Below are positions 19,304-27,725 of a DNA stretch of 64,000 bases, piece by piece. The notes under the pieces are model-generated. The model saw only the letters and a program-made list of their open reading frames with translations, was not told the DNA's origin and ran no database searches. Numbering within the stretch: the stretch's first letter is position 1; each line of letters begins with the position of its first letter. The DNA comes from RYN-230 sp963768945 (GTDB taxonomy: Bacteria > Actinomycetota > Actinomycetes > Streptosporangiales > Streptosporangiaceae): the NCBI GenBank assembly GCA_963768945.1, contig CAVYJW010000003.1, positions 1,550,001 to 1,614,000 of the forward strand, given 5' to 3'. Made by a program: the position numbers and the translations under genes.

Positions 19304-21100
19304 GTGAACCCCTCGACTGCCTTCGCCGCCACCCTGGTCGACGAGCTGGTGCGCTGCGGCCTGCGGGAGGCGGTGCTGGCCCCCGGGTCACGGAGCGCGC
19401 CGCTGGCTCTCGCGCTGTTTGACCGGGCCGGCGAGGCGGGGACCGCGCTCCGCCTGCACGTGCGCATCGACGAGCGGTCCGCGGCGTTCCTGGCCCTGGG
19501 GCTGGCCAAGGCCAGCGGGCGGCCGGTCGCGGCGATCTGCACCTCGGGAACGGCGGCGGCCAACTTCCTCCCGGCGGTGATCGAGGCGGACGAGTCCGGC
19601 GTCCCGCTGCTGGTGCTGACCGCCGACCGGCCGCCCGAGCTGCGCGGCACCGGCGCCAACCAGGCCATTGACCAGCTCAAGCTCTACGGCGGGGCGGTCC
19701 GCTGGTTCGCCGAGGCGGGGGTGCCGGAGGCCCGCCCCGGGATGAACGCCTACTGGCGGTCGCTGGCCTGCCGCGCCTGGGCGGCGGGGTCCGGGGCGGA
19801 CGGCGGCTTTCCCGGGCCGGTGCACCTGAACCTGCCGCTGCGCGATCCGCTGGTGCCGGGCCTGCCGGACGCGGCGGCCGGCACCGGGAGCAGTGCCGGG
19901 AGCGGCGCCGGTGCGGAAGGCTGGCCGGAGCCGCTGGCCGGGCGGCCAGGCGGCGGCCCGTGGACCCGGTGGGCCGGCGGGGACCGGCCGGGACCGCCCG
20001 GCTCCGGCGGGCCCGGGACGCTGGACCTGCCCTGGACCGAGCGGGGAGTCATCGTGGCCGGGGACGGCGCCGCTGACCCCGCGGGGCTGCTCCGGCTGGC
20101 CGCCGCGGCGGGCTGGCCGGTGCTGGCCGAGCCCTCGTCCGGGGTGCGGCAGGGCCGGCACGCGCTCGGTGCCTACCAGTACCTGCTCGAGCACCCGGCG
20201 TTCCTCGCCGCGCACCGTCCTGAGCTGGTCCTCTGCGCCGGGCGCCCGGGGCTGTCCCGGGGCCAGACGGCGTTCGCCCGCCAGGCGGCGGCGGACGGCG
20301 CCCGGCAGGTGGTCCTGGCCCAGGGTCCGGGCCGCTGGGCGGACCCGGCGCGCACCGCCACCGACGTGGCCGCGGCGGTGCGGCTGGCCGGCGCCCCTGC
20401 TGTGCCCGCCGGTGGCTGGCTGGGTGGCTGGCTGGGCCGCTGGCAGGAGGCGGACGAGGCCGCCCGCGGCGCCGTGGACGCGGTCCTGGACGCCGATGGC
20501 GAGCTGACCGAGCCGCGGCTGGCCCGCGACCTCGCCGCGGTCCTGCCGGACGGGGCGCTGCTGTGGGCTGCGTCCAGCCTGCCGATCCGCGACCTGGACC
20601 GGCACCTGGCTCCCCGGGACGGCCTGCGGCTGATGGCCAGCCGGGGGGCGAGCGGCATCGACGGGCTGATCTCGTCAGCGGCTGGTGCCGCGCTCGCGCA
20701 CCAGGCGGTCGGCGGCGGCCCGGCCGCCGCGCTGCTGGGCGATCTCGCGTTCCTGCACGATGCGCCGGGGCTGTTCGCGGGCCCGGAGGAAGACCGCCCG
20801 GACCTGGTCCTGGTCGTCGCCAACAACGACGGCGGCGGCATCTTCTCCACCCTGGAACAGGCGGCGGTGCCGGCCCCGTTCGAGCGCGTTTTCGGCACAC
20901 CGCACGGGGCCCGCCTGGCGGGCCTGGCCTCCGCGGCCGGAATCGGGCACACGGTGCTGGTGCGGGCGGCGGACCTGCCGGGCGCGCTGAAGGGCGAGGG
21001 GATCCGCATCGTCGAGGTGCCCGCGGACCGGGCCGCCGGGACCGCGCTGCGGGGGCGGCTCGCGGATGCCGCGGCGGCGGCCGTCACCGCCCTGCTCTAG
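19304..21100 (+). CDS. menD: SEPHCHC synthase (2-succinyl-5-enolpyruvyl-6-hydroxy-3-cyclohexene-1-carboxylate synthase)
   Basis: 598-residue ThDP enzyme condensing 2-oxoglutarate with isochorismate. The N-terminal pyrimidine-binding domain shows EAVLAPGSRSAPLALAL, RIDERSAAFLALGLAKASGRPVA and ICTSGTAAANFLPAV. The C-terminal ThDP motif is LLGDLAFLHD with NNDGGGIFSTLEQA about 30 residues later. The linker around residues 190-245 is expanded with Gly/Pro-rich sequence relative to typical MenD. It begins at GTG 19304, downstream of menC on the same strand. Together with menE and menC here and menF at 27.7 kb it covers the first steps from chorismate. Confidence 0.92.
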   Translation: MNPSTAFAATLVDELVRCGLREAVLAPGSRSAPLALALFDRAGEAGTALRLHVRIDERSAAFLALGLAKASGRPVAAICTSGTAAANFLPAVIEADESGVPLLVLTADRPPELRGTGANQAIDQLKLYGGAVRWFAEAGVPEARPGMNAYWRSLACRAWAAGSGADGGFPGPVHLNLPLRDPLVPGLPDAAAGTGSSAGSGAGAEGWPEPLAGRPGGGPWTRWAGGDRPGPPGSGGPGTLDLPWTERGVIVAGDGAADPAGLLRLAAAAGWPVLAEPSSGVRQGRHALGAYQYLLEHPAFLAAHRPELVLCAGRPGLSRGQTAFARQAAADGARQVVLAQGPGRWADPARTATDVAAAVRLAGAPAVPAGGWLGGWLGRWQEADEAARGAVDAVLDADGELTEPRLARDLAAVLPDGALLWAASSLPIRDLDRHLAPRDGLRLMASRGASGIDGLISSAAGAALAHQAVGGGPAAALLGDLAFLHDAPGLFAGPEEDRPDLVLVVANNDGGGIFSTLEQAAVPAPFERVFGTPHGARLAGLASAAGIGHTVLVRAADLPGALKGEGIRIVEVPADRAAGTALRGRLADAAAAAVTALL

Positions 21101-21513
21101 CCCGCTCTAGCCCGCGGGACGACCCCTGAGGCCGGACGGGCGTCAAGGAAAATCTCCCCGGAACGACGGCTCCCGCAGTGATCCTTTTCGCCGCGACGGC
21201 CGGGAAGCCGTGGTTGTGCGGGATGGCGGGGGAGATTCGCCGGATGGGAGAGGGCATCGACTTTATACCTTGCCGCACTGATATGCGGCATCGGGAGGCT
21301 TCCGGTAGCGGTCTGATAAGGGTCAGATTACCGTCGGGTCACGATTCGGAGCGGTGGCATCCTGCCTGTTCACCACGGCGGCTAGCCGGTCCTAGCATGA
21401 TCGGGTCGGACGCCGCTCTCGGCGTGCCGCCTGCCGTGGGACGGATCGGCCCCATGGGTCCTTTGCTCCGCGGACGAACTTCGCGGCGGAACACTTGAAG
21501 GAGGAATGTGTCG
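21101..21513. other. Intergenic leader before the peptide importer
   Basis: 413 bases without a convincing gene. It is locally A+T-richer (21180-21340) and contains small hairpins, for example CCGCA/TGCGG at 21273-21288 and TCTGA/TCAGA around 21313-21328, plus a TTTATACC patch near 21261. This is consistent with a promoter and 5' leader for the substrate-binding protein. The strong AAGGAGG at 21498-21504 belongs to the next gene. Confidence 0.35.
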
Positions 21514-23358
21514 ATGCGCATACGCACGCGGGGCTATGCGGTCGCCGTGATTGCGGCTGCCCTCGCGCTCGTGGCCACCGCCTGTGGCGGCAGCAGCGGC
21601 TCGACGTCAACCGGCACGGGAACGAGCGCGGGCTCGGAAACCTTCGGCCTGCAGGGTGTCAACCCCGGGACCGGGACGCCCAAAAAGGGCGGCACGCTCA
21701 ACATGCTCGGCCAGGGCGACGTTGACTTCATGGACTACAACGTCTCCTACTACACGATCGGTGCGCTGGGCCAGCGGCCCTGGCTCCGGCTCCTGTACGC
21801 CTACCCCGCCACCCCGGGCAAGACGACCACGGTCGCACCGGACCTCGCCACGGCGCTGCCGACCGTCTCCAACGGCGGCAAGACGTACACGGTGACGATC
21901 CGGACCGGCGCGGATTGGGACACCAGCCCGCCGCGTCAGGTCACGGCGGCTGACGCGCTGCTCGGCCTCAAGCGGGACTGCAACCCGACCCAGCCGTTCG
22001 GCGGCCTGCCGGACTTCGAGGCGCTGATCGTCGGCTACTCGCAGTTCTGCGCCGGGTTCGCCAAGGTCTCGTCCACCTCGGTGTCGGCCATCAAGAACTA
22101 CATCGACACCCACCAGATCTCGGGTGTGAAGGCCTCGGGGCAGACGATCACCTACAACCTGGTCCACCCGGCCAGCTACTTCCCGGACATGCTGCAGCTG
22201 GACGCCTTCGCGCCCGCACCGGTGGAAAGCCTGAACTACCTGCCGGCGAGCGGGGCCGAAGGGCAGCACATCATCGCGGACGGGCCGTACAAGATCCAGA
22301 GCTACGTGCCCACGCGGAGCATCGTCTACGTCCGCAACCCGGCGTGGAAGGCCAGCACGGACCCGATCCGCAAGGCCTACGTCAACGAGATCAAGGTCTC
22401 GGAGACCGGCAACGAGCCCGCGATCCAGCAGCAGCTGCAGACCGACACGGCCGCGGCGAGCATGGAATTCGACGCGTTCCCGCCCGTCGGCGCGGACCCG
22501 GGCCTGTACGCCCAGATGAAGGCGGGGTCAACGCACAGCTTCAACCTCGGCTCCACCTACTCCACCAACCCGTACCTGGTCTTCAACACCGTGTCGCCCA
22601 ACAACAACAACGCGCTGAAGAAGGTCCAGGTCCGGCAGGCCCTCAGCTACGGCATCGACCGGTCCCCCCTGCTCGTCGACAACGGCGGGCCGACCCAGGG
22701 GGTGGCACTGACCCATGTGCTGCCGGCCGGGATCAACGGATCGCAGGACGTGCCGGCCAACTACGACCCGTACCCCTACAACCCGACCAAGGCCAAGCAG
22801 CTGCTGGCCGCCGCCGGGTACAAGAACGGGCTGAGCCTCACCCTGCTGTACCGCCCGTCCAGCACGGTCGCGACCAAGATGGCGCAGACGCTGCAGAGTG
22901 AGCTGACCAAGATCAACGTGAAGGTCAAGCTGCTGAGCGCCACCCCCTCGGACTTCTACGTGAAGTACCTGGAGGTGCCGAGCGTGGCCAAGGCGGGCCG
23001 CTGGGACGTAGCCCTCGCCGGATGGGGCCCGGACTGGTACGGGGACGCCGCGGTGTCGTTCTTCAACCCGCTGTTCTCCGGCCCGGCGGCCTTCCCGCCG
23101 GTCGGCAGCAACTTCGGGTTCTACAGCGACCCCTCGGTGACGTCCCTGATCGCCAAGGGCGCCAGCGCGGGGACGGCCAGCGCGGCCGCGACGATCTGGG
23201 GCCAGGCGGACGAGGCGGTCATGAAGGACGCCCCGTTCTACCCGATCGTCAACCCGAACCAGCCGCTGTTCCACGCCAGCTACGTGCACAACGCGGTGTA
23301 CGTGCCGGCGATCCAGCAGTTCGACCCGACGAATGTGTGGCTCAGCTCGCCAGGATGA
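21514..23358 (+). CDS. Peptide/nickel-type ABC transporter substrate-binding lipoprotein (family 5)
   Basis: 614 residues. The signal peptide has an Arg-rich start, hydrophobic core and lipobox ending at Cys24 (ALVATACGGSSG), so the mature protein is a lipoprotein tethered to the outer face of the membrane. The solute-binding family 5 fold is visible in KKGGTLNML, NPAWKASTDPIRKAYVNEIK, KVQVRQALSYGIDRSPLL and WDVALAGWGPDWYGDA. It probably binds oligopeptides. ATG 21514 is preferred over GTG 21508 for spacing from AAGGAGG. First gene of the five-gene importer operon. Confidence 0.9.
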   Translation: MRIRTRGYAVAVIAAALALVATACGGSSGSTSTGTGTSAGSETFGLQGVNPGTGTPKKGGTLNMLGQGDVDFMDYNVSYYTIGALGQRPWLRLLYAYPATPGKTTTVAPDLATALPTVSNGGKTYTVTIRTGADWDTSPPRQVTAADALLGLKRDCNPTQPFGGLPDFEALIVGYSQFCAGFAKVSSTSVSAIKNYIDTHQISGVKASGQTITYNLVHPASYFPDMLQLDAFAPAPVESLNYLPASGAEGQHIIADGPYKIQSYVPTRSIVYVRNPAWKASTDPIRKAYVNEIKVSETGNEPAIQQQLQTDTAAASMEFDAFPPVGADPGLYAQMKAGSTHSFNLGSTYSTNPYLVFNTVSPNNNNALKKVQVRQALSYGIDRSPLLVDNGGPTQGVALTHVLPAGINGSQDVPANYDPYPYNPTKAKQLLAAAGYKNGLSLTLLYRPSSTVATKMAQTLQSELTKINVKVKLLSATPSDFYVKYLEVPSVAKAGRWDVALAGWGPDWYGDAAVSFFNPLFSGPAAFPPVGSNFGFYSDPSVTSLIAKGASAGTASAAATIWGQADEAVMKDAPFYPIVNPNQPLFHASYVHNAVYVPAIQQFDPTNVWLSSPG

Positions 23359-23370
23359 TCCCTGACGCGA

Positions 23371-23408
23371 ACGTTCTGTGACGGTTCGTGCGATTCGTCA
23401 CCGAACGT
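23371..23408 (+). terminator. Stem-loop 1 after the substrate-binding protein gene
   Basis: The arms ACGTTC-t-GTGACG and CGTCAC-c-GAACGT pair with one mismatch around a 12-base loop, starting 12 bases after the stop codon. It may stabilise the upstream mRNA 3' end or cause partial termination before the permease and ATPase genes. Confidence 0.6.
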
Positions 23409-23424
23409 AAGCTGATCGAGTCAA

Positions 23425-23460
23425 CCGGCCGCCCCGCTGTATCTACCGCGGGGCGGCCGG
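23425..23460 (+). terminator. Stem-loop 2 after the substrate-binding protein gene
   Basis: A perfect 13-base-pair stem (CCGGCCGCCCCGC against its complement) with a 10-base loop. With the hairpin at 23371-23408 it makes a double structure in the 182-base gap between binding protein and ATPase genes. Such structures usually let the binding protein be produced in excess of the membrane components. Confidence 0.7.
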
Positions 23461-23540
23461 CCGGGATTACAGTCATGGCAGGGTCCGGGCTGCGCAAACA
23501 TGCCGAGCCCGGGCCCTTAAGTGGGAGAAGGGTAGGAAAC

Positions 23541-24572
23541 GTGGCCCTGCTCGAGGTTGACGACCTGCACGTGTCCTTCAAGACCGATGACGGCGTCGTG
23601 CAGGCGGTGCGCGGGGTCTCCTTCCAGGTCGATGCCGGGCAGACCCTCGGCATCGTCGGGGAGTCAGGCTCCGGCAAGAGCGTTTCGACACAGACGATCA
23701 TGGGCCTCACCCGCGGGGCCCGGATTTCCGGCCAGGCGATGTTCGAGGGCAGGGACCTGCTCACCCTCCCCCTGTCGGAGATGCGGAAGATCCGCGGCGC
23801 CGAGATCGGCATGATCTTCCAGGACCCGCTGTCCAGCCTGCATCCGTACTACAAGGTGGGCTGGCAGATCGTGGAGATGATCCGCCAGCACGACAAGGCC
23901 AAGTCCAAGCAGCAGGCCCGGGCCCGGGCCGTCGAGCTGCTCAAGCTGGTCGGGATCCCGCAGGCGGACCGCCGGGTGGACGACTACCCGCACCAGTTCT
24001 CCGGCGGCATGCGGCAGCGCGCCATGATCGCGATGGCGATGTCGCTCAACCCCAAGCTGCTGATCGCCGACGAGCCGACGACCGCGCTCGACGTCACCGT
24101 GCAGGCCCAGGTCCTGGCGGTCATCAAGACCCTGCAGGAAGAGTTCGGCACGGCGGTGATCCTCATCACCCACGACCTGGGCGTCGTGGCCGACGTGGCC
24201 GACAACGTGCAGGTCATGTACGCCGGGGCGGTCATGGAAAAGGCCGACCTGCGCACGACCTTCTTCGCCCATCACCACCCTTATACCGAGGGGCTGCTGC
24301 TGTCGCTGCCGGCCTACGGAGGTGAGCGGGAGCGGCTCCGGCCCATCCACGGTCAGCCGCCCAGCCTGATCAGTCTCCCGCCGGGCTGCCCGTTCGCCCC
24401 TCGCTGCGACTACGTGATGGATAGGTGCCACACCGAGACCCCGGCGCTGGCGTCGGTGGGGAACGATGCGACCCACCTGTCGGCGTGCTGGCTGCCGCAC
24501 GACGTGGCGGCGCGCAACGAGATACGGCGCAAAGTCACGGGCGAGCCACTTCCGGCACAGGCTGAGGCGTAA
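23541..24572 (+). CDS. Oligopeptide ABC transporter ATP-binding protein (DppD/OppD-like)
   Basis: 343 residues. Walker A is GIVGESGSGKSVSTQ, the signature FSGGMRQRAMIAMAM and Walker B LLIADEPTTALDVT. The C-terminal oligopeptide extension carries the cysteine cluster CPFAPRCDYVMDRC...C, typical of DppD/OppD subunits and often binding Fe-S. GTG 23541 is chosen with GGTAGGA upstream, although the frame is open 51 codons further. It energises the importer together with the next gene product. Confidence 0.9.
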   Translation: MALLEVDDLHVSFKTDDGVVQAVRGVSFQVDAGQTLGIVGESGSGKSVSTQTIMGLTRGARISGQAMFEGRDLLTLPLSEMRKIRGAEIGMIFQDPLSSLHPYYKVGWQIVEMIRQHDKAKSKQQARARAVELLKLVGIPQADRRVDDYPHQFSGGMRQRAMIAMAMSLNPKLLIADEPTTALDVTVQAQVLAVIKTLQEEFGTAVILITHDLGVVADVADNVQVMYAGAVMEKADLRTTFFAHHHPYTEGLLLSLPAYGGERERLRPIHGQPPSLISLPPGCPFAPRCDYVMDRCHTETPALASVGNDATHLSACWLPHDVAARNEIRRKVTGEPLPAQAEA

Positions 24573-24584
24573 GGGGACAGTGTG

Positions 24585-25697
24585 ATGAACGCGGAGACCA
24601 CGGCCACGGCGCCGGAGCCCGCGGCGGGCGTTGATGTCCTGCTGCGGATCGAGAACCTGGTCAAGTACTTTCCTGTGCAGTCGGCGGCACTCTTCCGGCG
24701 CGACCAGGAGTTCGTGCACGCGGTGGACGGGGTCAGCCTGGAGGTGCGCCAGGGCCAGACCCTCGGCCTCGTCGGCGAGACCGGCTGCGGTAAATCCACG
24801 CTGGCCCGCTGCGTCCTGCGGCTGTTCAACATCACCTCAGGCCGTATCACCTTCGACGGCCAGGACATCAGCAAGCTCAAGCCACGGCAGATGCGGCCGT
24901 TCCGGCGTGAGATGCAGATGATCTTCCAGGACCCGTACGGGTCGCTGAACCCCCGGCGCCGGGTCGGATCGATCATCGGGGACCCGTTCGCGATCCATAA
25001 GACGGCCACCGGCCAGGAGCGCAAGCGCAAGGTCCAGGAAGTCATGGAACTGGTCGGGCTGAACCCGGAGCACTTCAACCGGTTCCCGGCCGAATTCTCC
25101 GGCGGGCAGCGGCAGCGCATCGGGGTCGCCCGGGCACTGGCCTTCCGGCCCAAGCTGATCGTCTGCGACGAGCCGGTGTCGGCCCTCGACGTGTCCATCC
25201 AGGCGCAGATCATCAACCTGCTGGCCGACCTGCAGAAAGAGCTGGGCCTGACCTACGTCTTCATCGCCCACGACCTGTCCGTGGTCCGGCACGTGAGCAA
25301 CACCGTGGCGGTCATGTACCTGGGGAAGGTGACGGAGCTCGCGCCGGTCAACGACCTCTGGGCCCACCCGCGGCACCCCTATACCGACGCGCTGCTGTCG
25401 GCCGTGCCGGTCCCGGATCCGGACAAGGCGGGGCAGCGGGAGCGGATCATCCTGGCCGGGGACGTGCCCTCACCCATCAGCCCGCCCTCAGGGTGCCGGT
25501 TCCACCCGCGGTGCCCGAAGGCGGCCCCGACGTGCGTGGAGAAGGATCCCGTGCTCGAGCCGCGCCTCGGCGACGAGGCCAACCACCTGGCCGCCTGCCA
25601 CTTCCCGGTTGAAGACGGGGAAGACATCTCCAAGGCCCGGCCAACCATTGCCGCGGAAGACCGCGTGATCGAGTCCGGGCTGCTCGGCAGCGCCTGA
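24585..25697 (+). CDS. Oligopeptide ABC transporter ATP-binding protein (DppF/OppF-like)
   Basis: About 370 residues. Walker A is GLVGETGCGKSTLAR, the signature FSGGQRQRIGVARAL and Walker B LIVCDEPVSALDVS. The C-terminal extension has the CRFHPRCPKAAPTC cluster. The N-terminal insertion LVKYFPVQSAALFRRDQEFVHAVD is typical of the F-type subunit. The ribosome-binding site AAGGGGA overlaps the stop of the preceding gene, so translation is tightly linked. ATG 24585 is favoured over GTG 24582. Confidence 0.9.
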   Translation: MNAETTATAPEPAAGVDVLLRIENLVKYFPVQSAALFRRDQEFVHAVDGVSLEVRQGQTLGLVGETGCGKSTLARCVLRLFNITSGRITFDGQDISKLKPRQMRPFRREMQMIFQDPYGSLNPRRRVGSIIGDPFAIHKTATGQERKRKVQEVMELVGLNPEHFNRFPAEFSGGQRQRIGVARALAFRPKLIVCDEPVSALDVSIQAQIINLLADLQKELGLTYVFIAHDLSVVRHVSNTVAVMYLGKVTELAPVNDLWAHPRHPYTDALLSAVPVPDPDKAGQRERIILAGDVPSPISPPSGCRFHPRCPKAAPTCVEKDPVLEPRLGDEANHLAACHFPVEDGEDISKARPTIAAEDRVIESGLLGSA

Positions 25698-25719
25698 GCT
25701 GCACGAAGGAAGTGACATC

Positions 25720-26701
25720 ATGGCTTTGAACACTCCGCAAGCTTCCGAGCAGGCCCCCGCTGGATCGGCGCCCGAATCGGGCGCAGACCTGGCGGTCGTC
25801 GCAAAGAAGATCGAGGGACGCAGTCCCTGGCGGCTGGCCATGCACCGGCTGCTGCACGACAAGGCGTCGATGATCTCCCTCGGCGTGATCATCTTTATCG
25901 TCCTGGTGGCTATCTTCGCGCCGGTCGTGGCCTCGATCACCGGGCACGGGCCTAACCAGCAGTTCTATGCCCCGGTCGGGCTCAACGACAGCGGCCAGCC
26001 ACTCGCCCCGTCCAGCCACGTTCTGGCTGGGCACCGACACGCTGGGCCGTGACATCCTGGTCCGGATCGCCTACGGTGCCCGGATCTCGCTGATCGTCGG
26101 CGTGCTGGCCTCGGTGATCTCGGTCGCGACCGGGGCGATCGTCGGCCTGGCCGCCGGGTACTTCGGCGGCCTCACCGACACGCTGCTGGCCCGGCTCATG
26201 GACTGGCTGCTCGCCATCCCGTTCCTGCTGCTGGCCATCTCCCTGGTCACGGTGATCGGCCCGGGGCTCGTCGTGCTGCTCATCGTCATCGGGTTCCTCG
26301 GCTGGGCGTCCGTCGGCCGGATCATCCGCGGCCAGGTGCTGTCGATCCGGGAGAAGGAGTACATCGAGGCCGCCCGGTCCCTGGGCGCGGGGCCCTGGCG
26401 GATCATGTTCATCGACATCCTGCCCAACGTGATCGCCCCGATCATCGTCTACATGAGCCTGCTGATCCCGGTGTCGATCGTGGCCGAGGCGTCCCTGTCC
26501 TTCCTCGGCGTCGGCATCCCCCCGCCCACCCCGGACTGGGGGTCGATGATCGCCGATTCGCAGAGCGTCTTCGAGTACGGGGCGTGGTGGTACCTGGTCT
26601 TCCCCAGCCTGGCGCTGCTGATCACCACGCTCGCGTTCAACATCTTCGGTGACGGCGTGCGGGACGCGTTCGACCCGCGCGGCGGCCAGCTGTTCGTCTA
26701 G
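25720..26701 (+). CDS. Oligopeptide ABC transporter permease (DppC/OppC-like), frameshifted near 26025
   Basis: About 326 residues after correction. In the first frame: an N-terminal cytoplasmic stretch, SPWRLAMHRLLHDKASMISL, the first transmembrane helix (GVIIFIVLVAIFAPVV), and GLNDSGQPLAPSS. One extra base then shifts the frame, which resumes as TFWLGTDTLGRDILVRIAYGARISL with the remaining helices and the EAA loop IEAARSLGAGPWRIMFIDILPN, ending FGDGVRDAFDPR. The conserved GTDTLGRD motif lies right at the junction, so coding was continuous in the ancestor. The indel is probably technical. Confidence 0.88.
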
Positions 26702-26710
26702 GGAGTCCTC

Positions 26711-27673
26711 GTGGCCCGCTTTCTGATCCGCCGCATCTTCCAGGGCATCATCGTGCTCTGGCTCATCACCGTCGGCGTCTTCGCGATCTTCTTCATCGGC
26801 CCCGGCGCCAAGCAGGTCCCCCGGGTCCTGGCCGGCAAGGACGCCACGCCCCAGGTCGTCGCCGAGGTAACCAATCGCCTGCAGCTCAACCGGCCCATCT
26901 ACGTCCAGTACTGGCACTTCGTGTGGCAGCTGCTGCACGGCAACCTGGGCTACTCCTTCTACCACGGCCAGTCGGTGAACTCGGTGCTGAAGGCCGCGTT
27001 CCCGATCACGCTGTCCCTGGTCATCGGGGCCGCCATCATCTGGATCGTGCTGGGCGTGCTGAGCGGCGTGCTGTCCGCGGTCAGGTCGCGATCGGCTGCG
27101 GACCGCGTCGTCACCGGCGTGGCCCTGTTCTTCTACTCCATGCCGACGTTCGTGCTGGGACTGCTGCTCCTCCTGATCTTCTACTACGAGTTCACCATCC
27201 ACGGCATCCACGCATTCCCGGCCACCTACATCCCGTTCAGCCAGAGCCCGACCGGCTGGTTCCGCTCGCTGATCCTGCCCTGGTTCACCCTGGCCCTGGT
27301 CTCGGCCGCGACCTATACCCGGCTGACCCGCGGCTCGATGCTGGACGTGATGAACGAGGACTACATCCGCACCGCCCGGGCCAAGGGCCTGTCCGAGCGG
27401 CGGGTGATCTTCCGGCACTCGCTGCGGGCGGCGCTCACGCCGATCGTCACCCAGTTCGGCCTCGACGTGGGCATCCTGCTCGGCGGCGCGGTCATCACCG
27501 AGGTCGTCTTCTCGATGCCGGGCCTCGGGTATACCGCGGTTGCGTCCATCGAACAGCAGGACCTGCCGGTGATCATCGGCGTGGTGATCCTGGCCTCCGC
27601 CGCCGTGGTGGTGGCGAACATCGTCGTGGACGCGTTCTACGCCGTGCTGGATCCCCGGGTCCGCCTGCACTGA
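26711..27673 (+). CDS. Oligopeptide ABC transporter permease (DppB/OppB-like)
   Basis: 320 residues with six transmembrane helices. It opens MARFLIRRIFQGIIVLWLITVG as in DppB/OppB, and the EAA loop YIRTARAKGLSERRVIFRHSLRAALTPIVT is clear. The end FYAVLDPRVRLH is typical of the family. GGGAG lies just upstream of GTG 26711, only 9 bases after the preceding gene. The gene order binding protein, D, F, C, B differs from the usual A-B-C-D-F order. Confidence 0.92.
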   Translation: MARFLIRRIFQGIIVLWLITVGVFAIFFIGPGAKQVPRVLAGKDATPQVVAEVTNRLQLNRPIYVQYWHFVWQLLHGNLGYSFYHGQSVNSVLKAAFPITLSLVIGAAIIWIVLGVLSGVLSAVRSRSAADRVVTGVALFFYSMPTFVLGLLLLLIFYYEFTIHGIHAFPATYIPFSQSPTGWFRSLILPWFTLALVSAATYTRLTRGSMLDVMNEDYIRTARAKGLSERRVIFRHSLRAALTPIVTQFGLDVGILLGGAVITEVVFSMPGLGYTAVASIEQQDLPVIIGVVILASAAVVVANIVVDAFYAVLDPRVRLH

Positions 27674-27687
27674 ATTTCCGGCCCAAA

Positions 27688-27719
27688 CCGCCCACGGGCG
27701 GTACGGGCTGTGCGCCCGT
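27688..27719. terminator. Paired hairpins between convergent importer and menF genes
   Basis: Two adjacent hairpins, CCGCCC-AC-GGGCGG (27688-27701) and ACGGGC-TGTGC-GCCCGT (27703-27719), lie in the 52-base gap between two converging genes. They suit a bidirectional terminator without a U-tract. Confidence 0.65.
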
Positions 27720-27725
27720 CGATGG

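Noticed and set aside
21178..21498. 106-codon frame before the peptide-binding protein gene
   Set aside because: Mixed composition without third-position G/C bias; the segment looks like a promoter and leader region.
25982..27670. Very long Asp/Gln/His-rich open frame opposite the two permease genes
   Set aside because: Mirror image of membrane-protein codons on the other strand; no ribosome-binding site and low-complexity composition.
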